This document shows, piece after piece, positions 45,795-55,486 of a stretch of DNA of 64,000 nucleotides (position 1 is the first letter of the stretch; the number at the start of each line of letters is the position of its first letter). The stretch comes from Meandrina meandrites (Eukaryota; Cnidaria; Anthozoa; Scleractinia; Meandrinidae): positions 36,536,251-36,600,250 of the forward strand of contig OY855903.1 of assembly GCA_963693305.1 (NCBI GenBank). The letters run 5' to 3'. The position numbers and the translations under genes were made by a program. The notes below the pieces were generated by a model that did not search any database, was not told the DNA's origin, and saw only the letters and a list, made by a program, of their open reading frames with translations.

Positions 45795-47225
45795 AATTCA
45801 TAGGTGTGACCCAGGTTCTTCTGGCTAACTGCACAAGCAACTCGAAAATCGTTGCTTTCGCTGGACCCGTAGTGACGAATCTTTGGAGCTTTACTTCCAA
45901 TGGTACCATTTAGTGATTCATTAGGTTGGCTTGAACCAAGAGGTGCAAGTTTCTCCACGTTCTCTATAAATAGATTCACAACAGCTGCCAGGTCTTCTTT
46001 CTGCTGGTCACCATGCAAATCTTTACCATGAGGGAGTGAACTATGCTGGTATGTGGAAGGATTCTTTAAGGGGGGAGACTCTTAACTACAGATCTATAAC
46101 AGTTGCTAAAGAATGGCTTAAGACTGTATTTAAAAGCAAGCGATTTTGAAGCTTTTGTAATGCTTAATGGTGAATTTTATTTGGGGGAACACCTGCTTTG
46201 AGAAATATATCATTGCATGTGCGAAACTAGTGCCAGTCCCAAACTGCGCGTTAAAATTTAAAATCCATAAAACTCTACGGAAACAAGGTAAAGTTCCGAT
46301 TTCTCTTACAAATCAGAGATAACATAGCCGTCTTTATAATCTGACGTATGCTTTTACCGTTTACACGAAGAAAGGAAACGCTACTGATGAAAGTGTGTAA
46401 ACATGAGTGTTTATTACACCATAACTCTTATAATAATGCGAATTTCACAAAAACGATACATCACATTACGCGTGTGGATGTTCTTTATCTATTGACACTA
46501 ATTCTAATTTTTAAATCTGTCCGCCGTTTGAGTTTTAGGGTTTATTCTGTTCTGGTCACATGATGCGTCAAATATGACCGTGACCTGACACTCTTGAAGG
46601 AATCTTCAATAGAACAAACTCGTGCAAAAAGCTTATCTGAATAGGGTTTTGTTTCCAAAATATAGCAATTAGAAACCTGCCTTAGAAACAAATTGGTAGT
46701 TAAGAGTCACCCCCCTTAAGAAGCCACACCAAGAAATACTGCAACCATCATGGTGTCCAAACACATGCAGAACAATAGCCTTGAGATTTTTCTCCATCTC
46801 ATGGGCATCATCTTTGTTCTGTTTCAGTGCATATCCAAAACATGTCAGCAGGTAATCAATGACTTTGTTGGTCAGAATTCCTTTATATTTTGACTGTAGG
46901 CTGTAGAGACTGTTTCCAAATGATCGTTTGGCGTGAACAACATCTGACCATTTTTTCACATCACACTCCACACTTTCTCTGGCTTTCTTTATTGTTACTG
47001 AATCTTCATCCCCGACTAAAACTGCTACTTTGGCACCCTGTTTTTCTACAGCTGTTGTCAACTCAGCAGCGAGGTCCGGCTCCATAGCTTTGGATGATTC
47101 AGCCCAGTTCAGACGACAATTGTGTGCTCTGGGTTTCTTGCCCTTGCCTATTCTCGATGCTGCTTCACAGGTTGCACAGCGTTTGGTCCTCGAGCCTGTC
47201 TCCTCCTCAGGCACCTTGATTTTCG
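45795..47225 (-). pseudogene. Mutator-like transposase domain gene, split by a TTAA element
   Basis: From a clear acceptor (TTTGTTTCAG) at 47,226 the minus strand reads RTKRCATCEAASRIGKGKK, then AHNCRLNWAESSKAMEPDLA, VAVLVGDEDSVTI, a basic stretch, LTCFGYALKQNK and VFGHHDGCSISWC. After the inserted element it continues LHGDQQKEDLAAVVNLFIEN, LGSSQPNESLNGTIGSKAPK, HYGSSESNDFRVACAVSQKN. The G-D-E-D-S acidic site, the late N-E-S-x-N and the H-Y-G-G/S-S-E-S block fit the Mutator-like transposase family that I know as PF20700. Coding frame is continuous across the TTAA element (46,070-46,715). The gene starts mid-protein (earlier exons missing) and ends after LGHTYE. Confidence 0.75.
46070..46715. 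mobile_element. TTAA-flanked 646-bp element inside the Mutator-like gene
   Basis: TTAA at 46,066-46,069 and 46,716-46,719. Ends GGGGGGAGACTCTTAACTAC and, reversed, GGGGGGTGACTCTTAACTAC (one mismatch in 20). Non-coding. Removing the element and one TTAA leaves the transposase frame unbroken, which confirms the boundaries. Confidence 0.9.
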
Positions 47226-47229
47226 CTGA

Positions 47230-48560
47230 AACAAAGTGAGAACAACAAATCGAGAACATAGCAAGCAAGAGAGAGGCACCTGGCTACGAGGCAGTCCTTG
47301 AGCCATATGCAATGACTTTGCCTGAGCACAGTCCAATCATGGAACAAACACCTGTTCCAATAATTTAATAAAATTAGTACTTGAAATTTATTTCTTATAA
47401 TTATGGTAGGCATCAGTCAGACATATTGGCAGACTGATGCAGTTCTAAATTCCATGTGGATTGCAGGAATTGTACAGCATTTTTGTATCAAATTATCAAA
47501 TTTGTACATGAGGCTTATTGCATCAGTGCTGTTTGTCTTACAGCACCTTAGACTAGATAAGCATTTCATTGGCCAACAGAATTTACTCGAGTATCGGCGC
47601 TTTAATTTGACAAGCATATTTAACAGGTACACTGTAGGTTAGTCTGAAGCAACTTGTGCTCAATGGCATTTCTTTATCAGTTCATAGCTCAAGCAACATT
47701 TGCTTTTAGTGACACACTCATTTTCTTCCCGTCCCATCCTGCTCTGGGAGAAATTGTTCTAGGTTTTTTTCATTTATTAGACATGCAAGGTTTTGGTGTT
47801 TCATATCACTTTTTACATCTTATATGGTCTATTATTCTACTACTTAGGTTGTATTTTATTGAGGTTATTGTGTTCGCACTAGAGTAGTCATTATGTTATA
47901 CTTTATAGAAAATATTTGTTGAACCCATTTTAGGAAAAAGAATTAGTTAATTATTAATAAAGGCTGTCTCGCCAGGCGTTCTGTGTTGCATAATTTAGTG
48001 TACCAAATTTTCGTCAAAGAATTTTCCAGATTAATTAGTAGGTGTTGTGAAATTTCTTGAGTACGCTGTAATTCTTCACACAAACAAAGTTGCCTGTCAA
48101 GCTATTGTGGCCCTTTCCACGCTTTTGTCACTCCATGTCGTATGATGTTCCAATGGCAACTGTCACTTCAGAAGGATGTTTTCTTCAACACTCTTTCTCT
48201 GCTGCTGAAACGCCTTCACACTATCGCTTTGCTATTTTTTCTACAGCTGGGCCAACCTCCCTTTCTTGGGCTTTCAGAGCACTTTGTCCCACGGCAGGTA
48301 CATTCAGCGACGTCAACAAGGAATTCACATGAGTCGGGCCTATTACTGCATGTAGCATGCCTAATTATCAGTATTGCCATGATTAAATGCAACCTCTAAC
48401 TTGCAAATGCTGGGATCTATGTTAATGAGTTATAAATAAACTTCCCTGCTTTTCATTCAGCAATAAAGTACCAATGTCCCGAATTAAAAACGTGTATATC
48501 TAAGGCTCAAACTCAGGGACAACCTAGCTAAAATGACTATCATTTACATCCACTGGTTTG
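47230..48560. other. No supported gene
   Basis: 48,090-48,297 (+) is open in two frames and ends at CACGGCAG/GTACAT, a possible donor; neither frame resembles a known family. Confidence 0.35.
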
Positions 48561-48570
48561 GAATATACAA

Positions 48571-50844
48571 TTATATCAAAATATCAAGTCCATCAAGTTC
48601 CTCAGCACTTGAGTCTGATTCTGATGAATCAAAAATGCCCAAAAAACAAGGAGGTTGGCAATCCTCTAGCAGTTCATCCTCTAATAATGAAACTAGGTCA
48701 TCCAGTCCACATATATCCTGAAACATCTCAGAAAATATTTCTAGAACAGCAGTGGCATGTCGAAGTGAGAATACAGGACTCGCCCTGGTCAAATCCTGAA
48801 TGGTGAAGATGTACTCGCTTCTATTGACAATGTCATCAATTAGTTCAGTTGAAAAAACCAGTACATTTGAACAATGCGCCACAACCTTCAATTTCTGCTT
48901 TGAGTTCAATAAGGGCATCTTTTAAGTCATCCTTATCAGTGGATGTTAACATCCGACATCTGCTTGGCACTTCTGTTTCAGCAACTACTGTTTCCGTTAT
49001 GAAAGGGAGGGGTGGTTGTTCACAGTCATTGTCACGGCACATACAACTTTCACGGCAGTTGCTGCAACAGCTGTGCGATGGAGTTAGAGGTTGCACATTA
49101 GGGTCTAATGGTTTATAACTTGAAACACGTAAACAGCCATTTAAGTGAACAAAAGATTTAACATCTTCCTCACAATGAATGAGTTGGTGGCCATGATAGA
49201 TGACAACAACATCTGAGGTAAGACCATCCCGTCCAGCTCTCCGACTGTTGATGATGGTCCAGAAGGTTGCGTGCTGGTCCCCAATGCACTACAAATCTAA
49301 TGTTTGGGAAATTTACCCCCATACTGAGGGCAGAAGTAGCTATGATGACCCTTTTCTTTCCATCTCCTTTCATGGACTTGATCACCCTTTCTTTGTACTC
49401 TGGCCAAGTCATTGAATGATATATTCCAATGATGCAGTCTGCCATTTTTTAAGATTCAGTAGGGAAGTATGGATCTTTACCTAATTTGAACAACAGGTAA
49501 TTAGCCACTTCTGCTAAATCCTTCATAGTGTTGCAGAACACCAAAGTCTCTGGACAATCCAGTCTGTGATTTCTTATCATGTCAGTAATCCACAGCAGTT
49601 TGCTAAATTTCTCTATTTGGGCTGACAAATAATTCCACCCTGTCTTTTTTTAAACCAACACCAGTGACAATTGCTGCAGATGTCCCTTAGTCTGCTGTAC
49701 CAGTTAGGGCCAACACTGGAGTATCTGTTGTTCAATTTGAATGAAGATAACTTAATGTTAGGGAATATTTCTAATGAAAATGCCACTGAAATACAAATCT
49801 ACTGATTACATATGAAGATCAATCATTATTTCGCCATTGATCATGAGAATCTTACTTGAGATAAATTGGCAAATATGGCCAAATATTTCCACATGTAAAA
49901 CTTTCTCTCAAACAACAAAATATTAAAAAATGAAATATATTGATACCTGATTTACATAATGACCTCAAGATGGAGAGCTGACCATATGTGTCTCTGAATC
50001 CTTTCACTTTTTTGTCTCTGAAAAAAATGAATGAAAATAAGATTCATTCCAAATGCGTACATGCTGTTAAGTTAAGAGAATATTTAAGTGCAGTCATATA
50101 AGTTCCCAGTCCGTTTTATATTCTGGAAGCGAAAAAAAGGGAAAACAAAAACAAAGCGACAAGGAAAACATGAATATATACTAACTGCAGTATAAAGCTT
50201 GGTAAAAACTTGATTAAGAAATGAAATCTAGAATTGGCAACAAGGCTCGATTTCCGCCATGACTCTCAGCAGCAGCAAAAAAAAGGAAAACAGGGAATCT
50301 ACTGCCGTCTGTTACATAGCTGTTAAAAGTGTGGGAACAAACCTTTTTCCAGTCCATGTTTCAACGGTGTGGCTTTCATCAACAACAATACCACAAACAT
50401 TCTTGTGTAAAAGTGACGACGAATCCTTGAATACGTTTTTTGAACGTCTTCTCCATCACTAGCTCGGCCGAGGAAAACATGATATTGAACACGGATTCCT
50501 TAAGCTCAAGCAGGCTGATTTCCAGCAAGGACACGCACTTAATTCCTAGCGACCTTGCTTCGGCAATCTGGTCTTCTAAAAGTGCTGGTGAGTGGGCAAA
50601 TTACCAGGATGCAAGCATTCATTTTCTTTATGCTTTGTGCCACCATCACGTACGTTTGAAAAATCAAACTTTTGCCGTATCCAGTAGGCAAAATGGCAAG
50701 TACGTCTCGATTCAACAAAAGATTTTTGACAGCCGTATCCTGCTCCTTCTTCAACTTAAAACTCAACCCAGAAACAGACTCGAACTTCTCTAACACCTCA
50801 GAAATACGCGAAGCAAAATCTCCTGAATCCCAGGCTAAATCCAT
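48571..50844 (-). pseudogene. RecQ-like helicase gene, three exons, decayed
   Basis: Exons on the minus strand: 50,844-50,343, 50,017-49,947 and 49,715-48,571, all with GT-AG boundaries. Exon 1 has LKKEQDTAVKNLLLNRDVLA, the Walker A motif ILPTGYGKSLIFQ, and the DExH motif as VVDESHTVETW. Exon 2 reads KKVKGFRDTYGQLSILRSLC. Exon 3 has VLALTGTAD (motif III), PETLVFCNTM (motif IV), VIIATSALSMGVNFPNIRFV and VHWGPARNLLDHHQQ (V) and, after a shift, RRAGRDGL (VI). A Cys-rich zinc segment (SHSCCSNCRESCMCRDNDC) and an acidic tail follow. Frameshifts near 50,590, 50,400, 49,640, 49,245 and 48,870 and stops at exon 3 show loss of function. RecQ-like genes of this type are multicopy in cnidarians; this may be transposon cargo. 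Confidence 0.8.
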
Positions 50845-51371
50845 GTTGACGAACTGTTTACATTATGATACCGCGCGGCAATCAAACATAATTGATTGAC
50901 AGTTTTCTCACCTTTCGTGCTTTTTGACCAATGGTATTTCACGTTGTTCAGGCAACGCAGAAATGAAAACTTTACAGAGATCATTGAAGGCTCACTATCT
51001 TGGCGCTTCCGCACCAGACTCCTCTCCGCCATTCGCTTCGCTCGCAGATCACTCGCGCGTGTGACCCAAGGTGAGCCTGCTCGCTGGCTACCTCCCACAC
51101 TAATTTTAAGAAAAGTTATTTTGTCAATGAGTAAAATTGATGCTCACCTTGGGTATACAATTACACTATCTCCACAGAAGGGTCTAAAAAGAATATAAAT
51201 GCCTGCTAACATGGCAACATCACGATTTGACCAACTGAAAGACTAGAAAGTACAGTAGCATTTAGACACAGTAAATAAATGCCTATTTAAGTTGGATGGA
51301 TTGTCAGAACTGACTACAACAAGTTCAAAATCTTAGTTGCTATAAAGCAGAAGCTATTGCTTTCACCACAA

Positions 51372-51662
51372 TTAAGCTATTGGTACCTCACGGTTGTGCT
51401 CTGAACCATCCCCATCCTCAAGTTCTATGGCTTCTGGTATAACAAAGCGGACATAAAACACTTCCTTGATTGGAATATGGGCCATTTTGTTACATGATGG
51501 CCCGCGCTCACCCGCCAACACCAGATCTTTCTTAATCTGGGGCCCGAAGTGCTTTTGACACGTGTCCTTGATGTTAACAATAGTAAGCTTGTTGTGCTCG
51601 AAAGGCACATATTCTTGAGCTCCAATGAGTGTACTTTTGTTGTTTTCCACTTGCATCCGCAC
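51372..51662 (-). CDS. Unidentified coding fragment
   Basis: The minus-strand frame reads YVPFEHNKLTIVNIKDTCQK, HFGPQIKKDLVLAGERGPSC, NKMAHIPIKEVFYVRFVIPE and ends acidic (ELEDGDGSEHN). This looks like the N-terminal ubiquitin-like-fold region of a multicopy cnidarian protein, but I cannot name it. An overlapping frame at 51,763-51,574 is rich in KAKRKAKNQGGEE-like charge. Confidence 0.35.
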   Translation of the reverse strand: MRMQVENNKSTLIGAQEYVPFEHNKLTIVNIKDTCQKHFGPQIKKDLVLAGERGPSCNKMAHIPIKEVFYVRFVIPEAIELEDGDGSEHNREVPIA

Positions 51663-51872
51663 TCATGCGCTGTACCACGATCTCCTCCACCACTGTGCTC
51701 TCCTCCCCGCCTTGATTTTTGGCTTTCCTCTTCGCTTTCTGCCTCACTGCAAATCTCCTCCACTCTGCCGACTTGGAACCGTGCAAAAACAAATGCTCGC
51801 AGGGGGTTGTGGGAGTGAACTGTCTGTCAGGGAAGCCTGGACATGATTAGTGAATCTCACAAGGTGCGCTGG

Positions 51873-52325
51873 TAGTGGCAGCGCTCAGCCATGCAAAAAT
51901 TATTTTCACTTTGCCTTTGAAAGTTGATTAAAAGTGAGTGTAAATTTTGATATGGCCGAGCGCTGCCACTTGTATTATTTTTCAGTCTCCTTTTAAAATG
52001 CATTTCATTTCAGTTCACTTTCACTTTGCCTTATATATTGTTTTCCATTCTTTTTAAATAATGCTTCAACTTTAGTCCTGAACCGTGTTTGATTTTGATT
52101 GACTTTTTGATTTGTACTTGCATTTCGTTTTACTTCAGCTTTCACTGTGCATTTGAATTCGCATTTTGTTTTCCATTAAGATGCATTTATACCTTGATTC
52201 TGATTTAATTTTATTTCAAATTGACATCTGTTGTACATTTCAATCAATTTACTTTTAATTATTATTACTTTTTGAAATAAAAGTCGTAAAATACCCTTGA
52301 AAAACCAGTGGCAGTTCTCGGCCAC
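51873..52325. repeat. Three 18-bp boxes in mixed orientation
   Basis: GTGGCAGCGCTCAGCCAT at 51,874-51,891, its inverted form ATGGCCGAGCGCTGCCAC at 51,952-51,969, and a diverged direct copy GTGGCAGTTCTCGGCCAC at about 52,308-52,325. The sequence between them is built of degenerate TTTCACTTTGCC / CATTTCATTTC words. Confidence 0.6.
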
Positions 52326-52401
52326 CATAGACTTGGAAACTGGCGATAGATATGAAGAGTATGTTCCAAGAGACAGCAGTGAAAATTAACTTGACAAGGA
52401 A

Positions 52402-52690
52402 ATGAAAACACCATTAGCGATATATGAAAGGTGCAAAAAAAGTCCTTACAGTTTAATACCTTTATATCTTCCTGGGAGACCCACCTCATTCCAGACATAC
52501 TTAACCAACGTTGTAAATGACCCTGGAAAAACAAATGAGAAACGTGTTGCTCTCTATTTAGCTTCAGGTAATACAAGCAAACATAAGAATTGTGCTATTC
52601 AAGCCTTTGTTGCAGCATCATTTCCTCCTGTCAAGGTTGGGAGCTTTGCAAGTGAGCTCATCGATTACACATTTAAAGGACATGTTGTTA
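52402..52690 (+). CDS. Unidentified coding fragment
   Basis: Plus-strand frame: LAIYERCKKSPYSLIPLYLP, GRPTSFQTYLTNVVNDPGKT, NEKRVALYLASGNTSKHKNC, FVAASFPPVKVGSFASELID. It looks like real protein, runs into a CAAAATGTAATA repeat field, and is not recognised. No splice sites were assigned. Confidence 0.3.
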
Positions 52691-52835
52691 CGCCACAAAA
52701 TGTAATAGCTGACACAAAATGTAATAGTAAGGCAAAATGTAATAACTTTTGCCACAAATTGTAATAAGTTTCGGTGCAAAATGTAATACATAAAAGTAAC
52801 GCAAACTGTAATAGCACAAAATGTAATAATATTTT
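52690..52835. repeat. Irregular CAAAATGTAATA repeat field
   Basis: About eight copies of CAAAATGTAATA or one-base variants (CAAATTGTAATA, CAAACTGTAATA) spaced 12-30 bases apart, not in a regular tandem period. Confidence 0.75.
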
Positions 52836-52999
52836 GGTTGGTATATGTTTGTTTGAAATATAACGGTTTATATGTGGGTAAGGGACAGAACATTTGCATT
52901 TTTTTAAACTGGGGGACGCCTCGAGTTTTTCCAAAAGGCTACTTTGATTTTTCCAGGGGAAAAGGGGTGAATATGTGAACTCTCCGGAAATTCCTGTAG

Positions 53000-55166
53000 A
53001 AAAGTAAAAGCCCTAAATAACACATGCCTTTCTTTAGTTTCAAATTAGGGCACAAAAACTATGATTTGTAATAGTATACATGATAAGTTTATATAGCAGC
53101 AATTAAATATCCTTCAATTCTTTATCCGTTATATTGTCACACTAATTAATGCACTAACGAACAAGCGACTTTGTCCAATTCAACGTCTTGCAATATCAAG
53201 CTAGAAGAGTCGCCTCGTTTTTATTAAATGAAAATTGGTAAAAGAATTATACATATTATATTTGAAACTGATGAAAATCTTATTTCAAACGAAACCTAAC
53301 TGCAACTCTGAGGAAGGAAATGTAGGAAATGAAACTGAAAATGTAAACTGAAACTTAAACTTTAAACTATTTGTGGGTTCTCCATTAAATCTTGGAGACA
53401 CCGTACCACCCATAGCCATAAGCTACAAAGCAAACCCAAGCATTTGTCCAGTTCTTCGCATTAATTATGTGTTTTAGAGCGATTACTGCTCCACTGTTCT
53501 TTCCCTTGATGTTTATTATTTTTCGTATGCTTACATGGTGTATGTCACCAACATCTGCTAGCTCTGGAAGGTAAATTTGTGGAAGAGGTATGTTGTCAAC
53601 AATCCAATTGAAAAACCGCGAAACAACTCTCAGGGTCTGCCGCATCTGTGCATATCTCCCCACTGTTCTCTAAAACATCAGGATTAAGAAAAGAACCAGA
53701 GTCTGTACTACAGTCGTTTGACTGACTTGCATGATAATTTTCCTGCTGTTCATATCCACATTCATTATTCATATCTGGCTCTTCATTTTCATGCAATCCG
53801 GTTCAGTTACCATGGGTTTTGTTGACTTGCATACATACCGATATTATTGTGCTGGTTTGAAATTTTTGCCCTGCAGAATTTACAAGCCTTCTCCAACCTT
53901 GAGGTAACAAACGTAAATGTATATATGCACTAAGCATAAGTTTGATTTTATTGTGAGAATCTGTTTATACTATACTTCATTTATGAATGAATTTGAAGTA
54001 GTGTCGGTTTTCAGATCTTCCCGTAAATATAATGCCGCTTACAAACCTGTTAATGTTTGTACATTTTATACAGACATTGTTTATTAAATATTTCGTTTAG
54101 GTTAATTGTTTTTTGCTTTAGTTAGTGAAGTTAACTGTGATGTTCATGATTGACCATGATTGGATTTTGATAACAATATCAAATTATTAAGTTTCACGGA
54201 TCAAAATCACGATTTCGCTTTATAAATTTCAAATTACTGAGATACTGCACACCAATATATATATAAGCGATCTATTATCCAACCGCTCCTTTTTATACTC
54301 GCTTGCATTTGTTTTGTTTCTCTTATCAGCGAGGGTGTTGAAATCGTGAACCAATATTTCGCCGATTTCGTTGCGAGTTACCTGTGCTTGGCTGAGCAAG
54401 TTCAGACTTAACCTTCCGCTTACCAGAAATGAAGAAAATTGAATCAGTTCTCCGCATAAAATTCTCTAAGGTTTTTAGAAAGGCGTACGGTAAAACAGAA
54501 TTAGTTTTAAATCATGCAACCAAACTGCAACGAAAAGAACACGGTTCAAAACATTGTAAGCTTCTTCTTAGTTAGCGTGCACCACTTTCCAAATCACAAA
54601 CTGCCACAATTCTTACACAAAATCTGCTTTAAAATGACTTACAAAACCGGCACCATCAATTTGCAGAGTTTGTTTTCCGCTGTGAGTTTTGTTTGCCGTA
54701 GCGTGAGTTCATTTTGTTTACTGTGTTTAGCAGTGAGTTTACTTAGTTTGTTTTTCTGTATTTTTGTTTTTGCCTTGAGTTGTTTTTATTAAGCCCCAAC
54801 TGCTTTGGAGTAAATCAAAGCAAGACCAAGGTCCTTTTTTACATTGAATAAGTCATAAAGGTTTATTAACATAGTGTACAGTAAACGTTGTATAAAGTTT
54901 TACTAAGATTTGTTGTTGCGCCTACGTGGGTACATGAGGAACCCAATAAAGTGCACTCATCAATTTTAATTTTAGAACCCATCACAGGCAAAAATTTAGG
55001 AGGATTAACCTCGAAATATATTGACATCGCCTTCGTCAACAAAACCATGAGAGGTTTTTACATGTAAGATATTAAGTTTAACCATGAGTGATTGAAAATT
55101 AATTTATTTTGAACCCTTATGGGCCACTGCATAAGCTTAGAAATAGTGTGGCAACTTATTTGGTAA
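53000..55166. other. No supported gene
   Basis: AT-rich. Minus-strand frames at 53,385-53,663 and 53,596-53,796 are open but unrecognised. Confidence 0.4.
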
Positions 55167-55176
55167 CCCTGTAATT
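55167..55176. repeat. Target-site duplication of the MULE (left)
   Basis: CCCTGTAATT, identical to 63,165-63,174. Confidence 0.9.
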
Positions 55177-55361
55177 GGGTGTTACTAAACAGAGTAACGG
55201 AGTAACGAGTAACGAGTAACGGAGTAACGAGAAACCGAGTAACAGGAAAAAAATTCCATAGGTAAAAAAAAATAAAAATACTTAAAAAAAACGAGAAACC
55301 GAGTAACGGGAAAAAAAATTCCATAGGTAAAAAAAAAATAAAAGTACTAAAAAAAACAAAT
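55177..55361 (+). repeat. MULE left terminal inverted repeat
   Basis: Outer part: repeated GAGTAACG/GAGTAACGGA words. Inner part: two copies of a block of about 72 bp (CGAGAAACCGAGTAAC, GGAAAAAAATTCCATAGG, A-rich tract). It mirrors 62,985-63,164. Confidence 0.9.
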
Positions 55362-55435
55362 CAAGCCTTGGAGTTATTTCATTGATAACAGGACTAAACG
55401 ACAACTTGTTGTTGCAATGCACAACGGCCGAGAGA

Positions 55436-55460
55436 TTTTCGCGCCAAAACTGTCACGTGA
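55436..55460. promoter_or_regulatory. E2F-type palindrome and E-box before the MULE gene
   Basis: TTTTCGCGCCAAAA (55,436-55,449) is a full E2F consensus with flanking A/T arms, followed at 55,453-55,460 by TCACGTGA, a palindromic CACGTG E-box. The start codon is at 55,487. If used, expression would follow the S-phase programme; the sites are seen, the role is inferred. Confidence 0.55.
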
Positions 55461-55486
55461 CTGCGTGTCACTCGCAGTCAGGAAGC

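Noticed and set aside
52265..52934. Minus-strand open frames rich in Phe, Leu and Cys
   Set aside because: They arise from translating the CAAAATGTAATA repeat field antisense.
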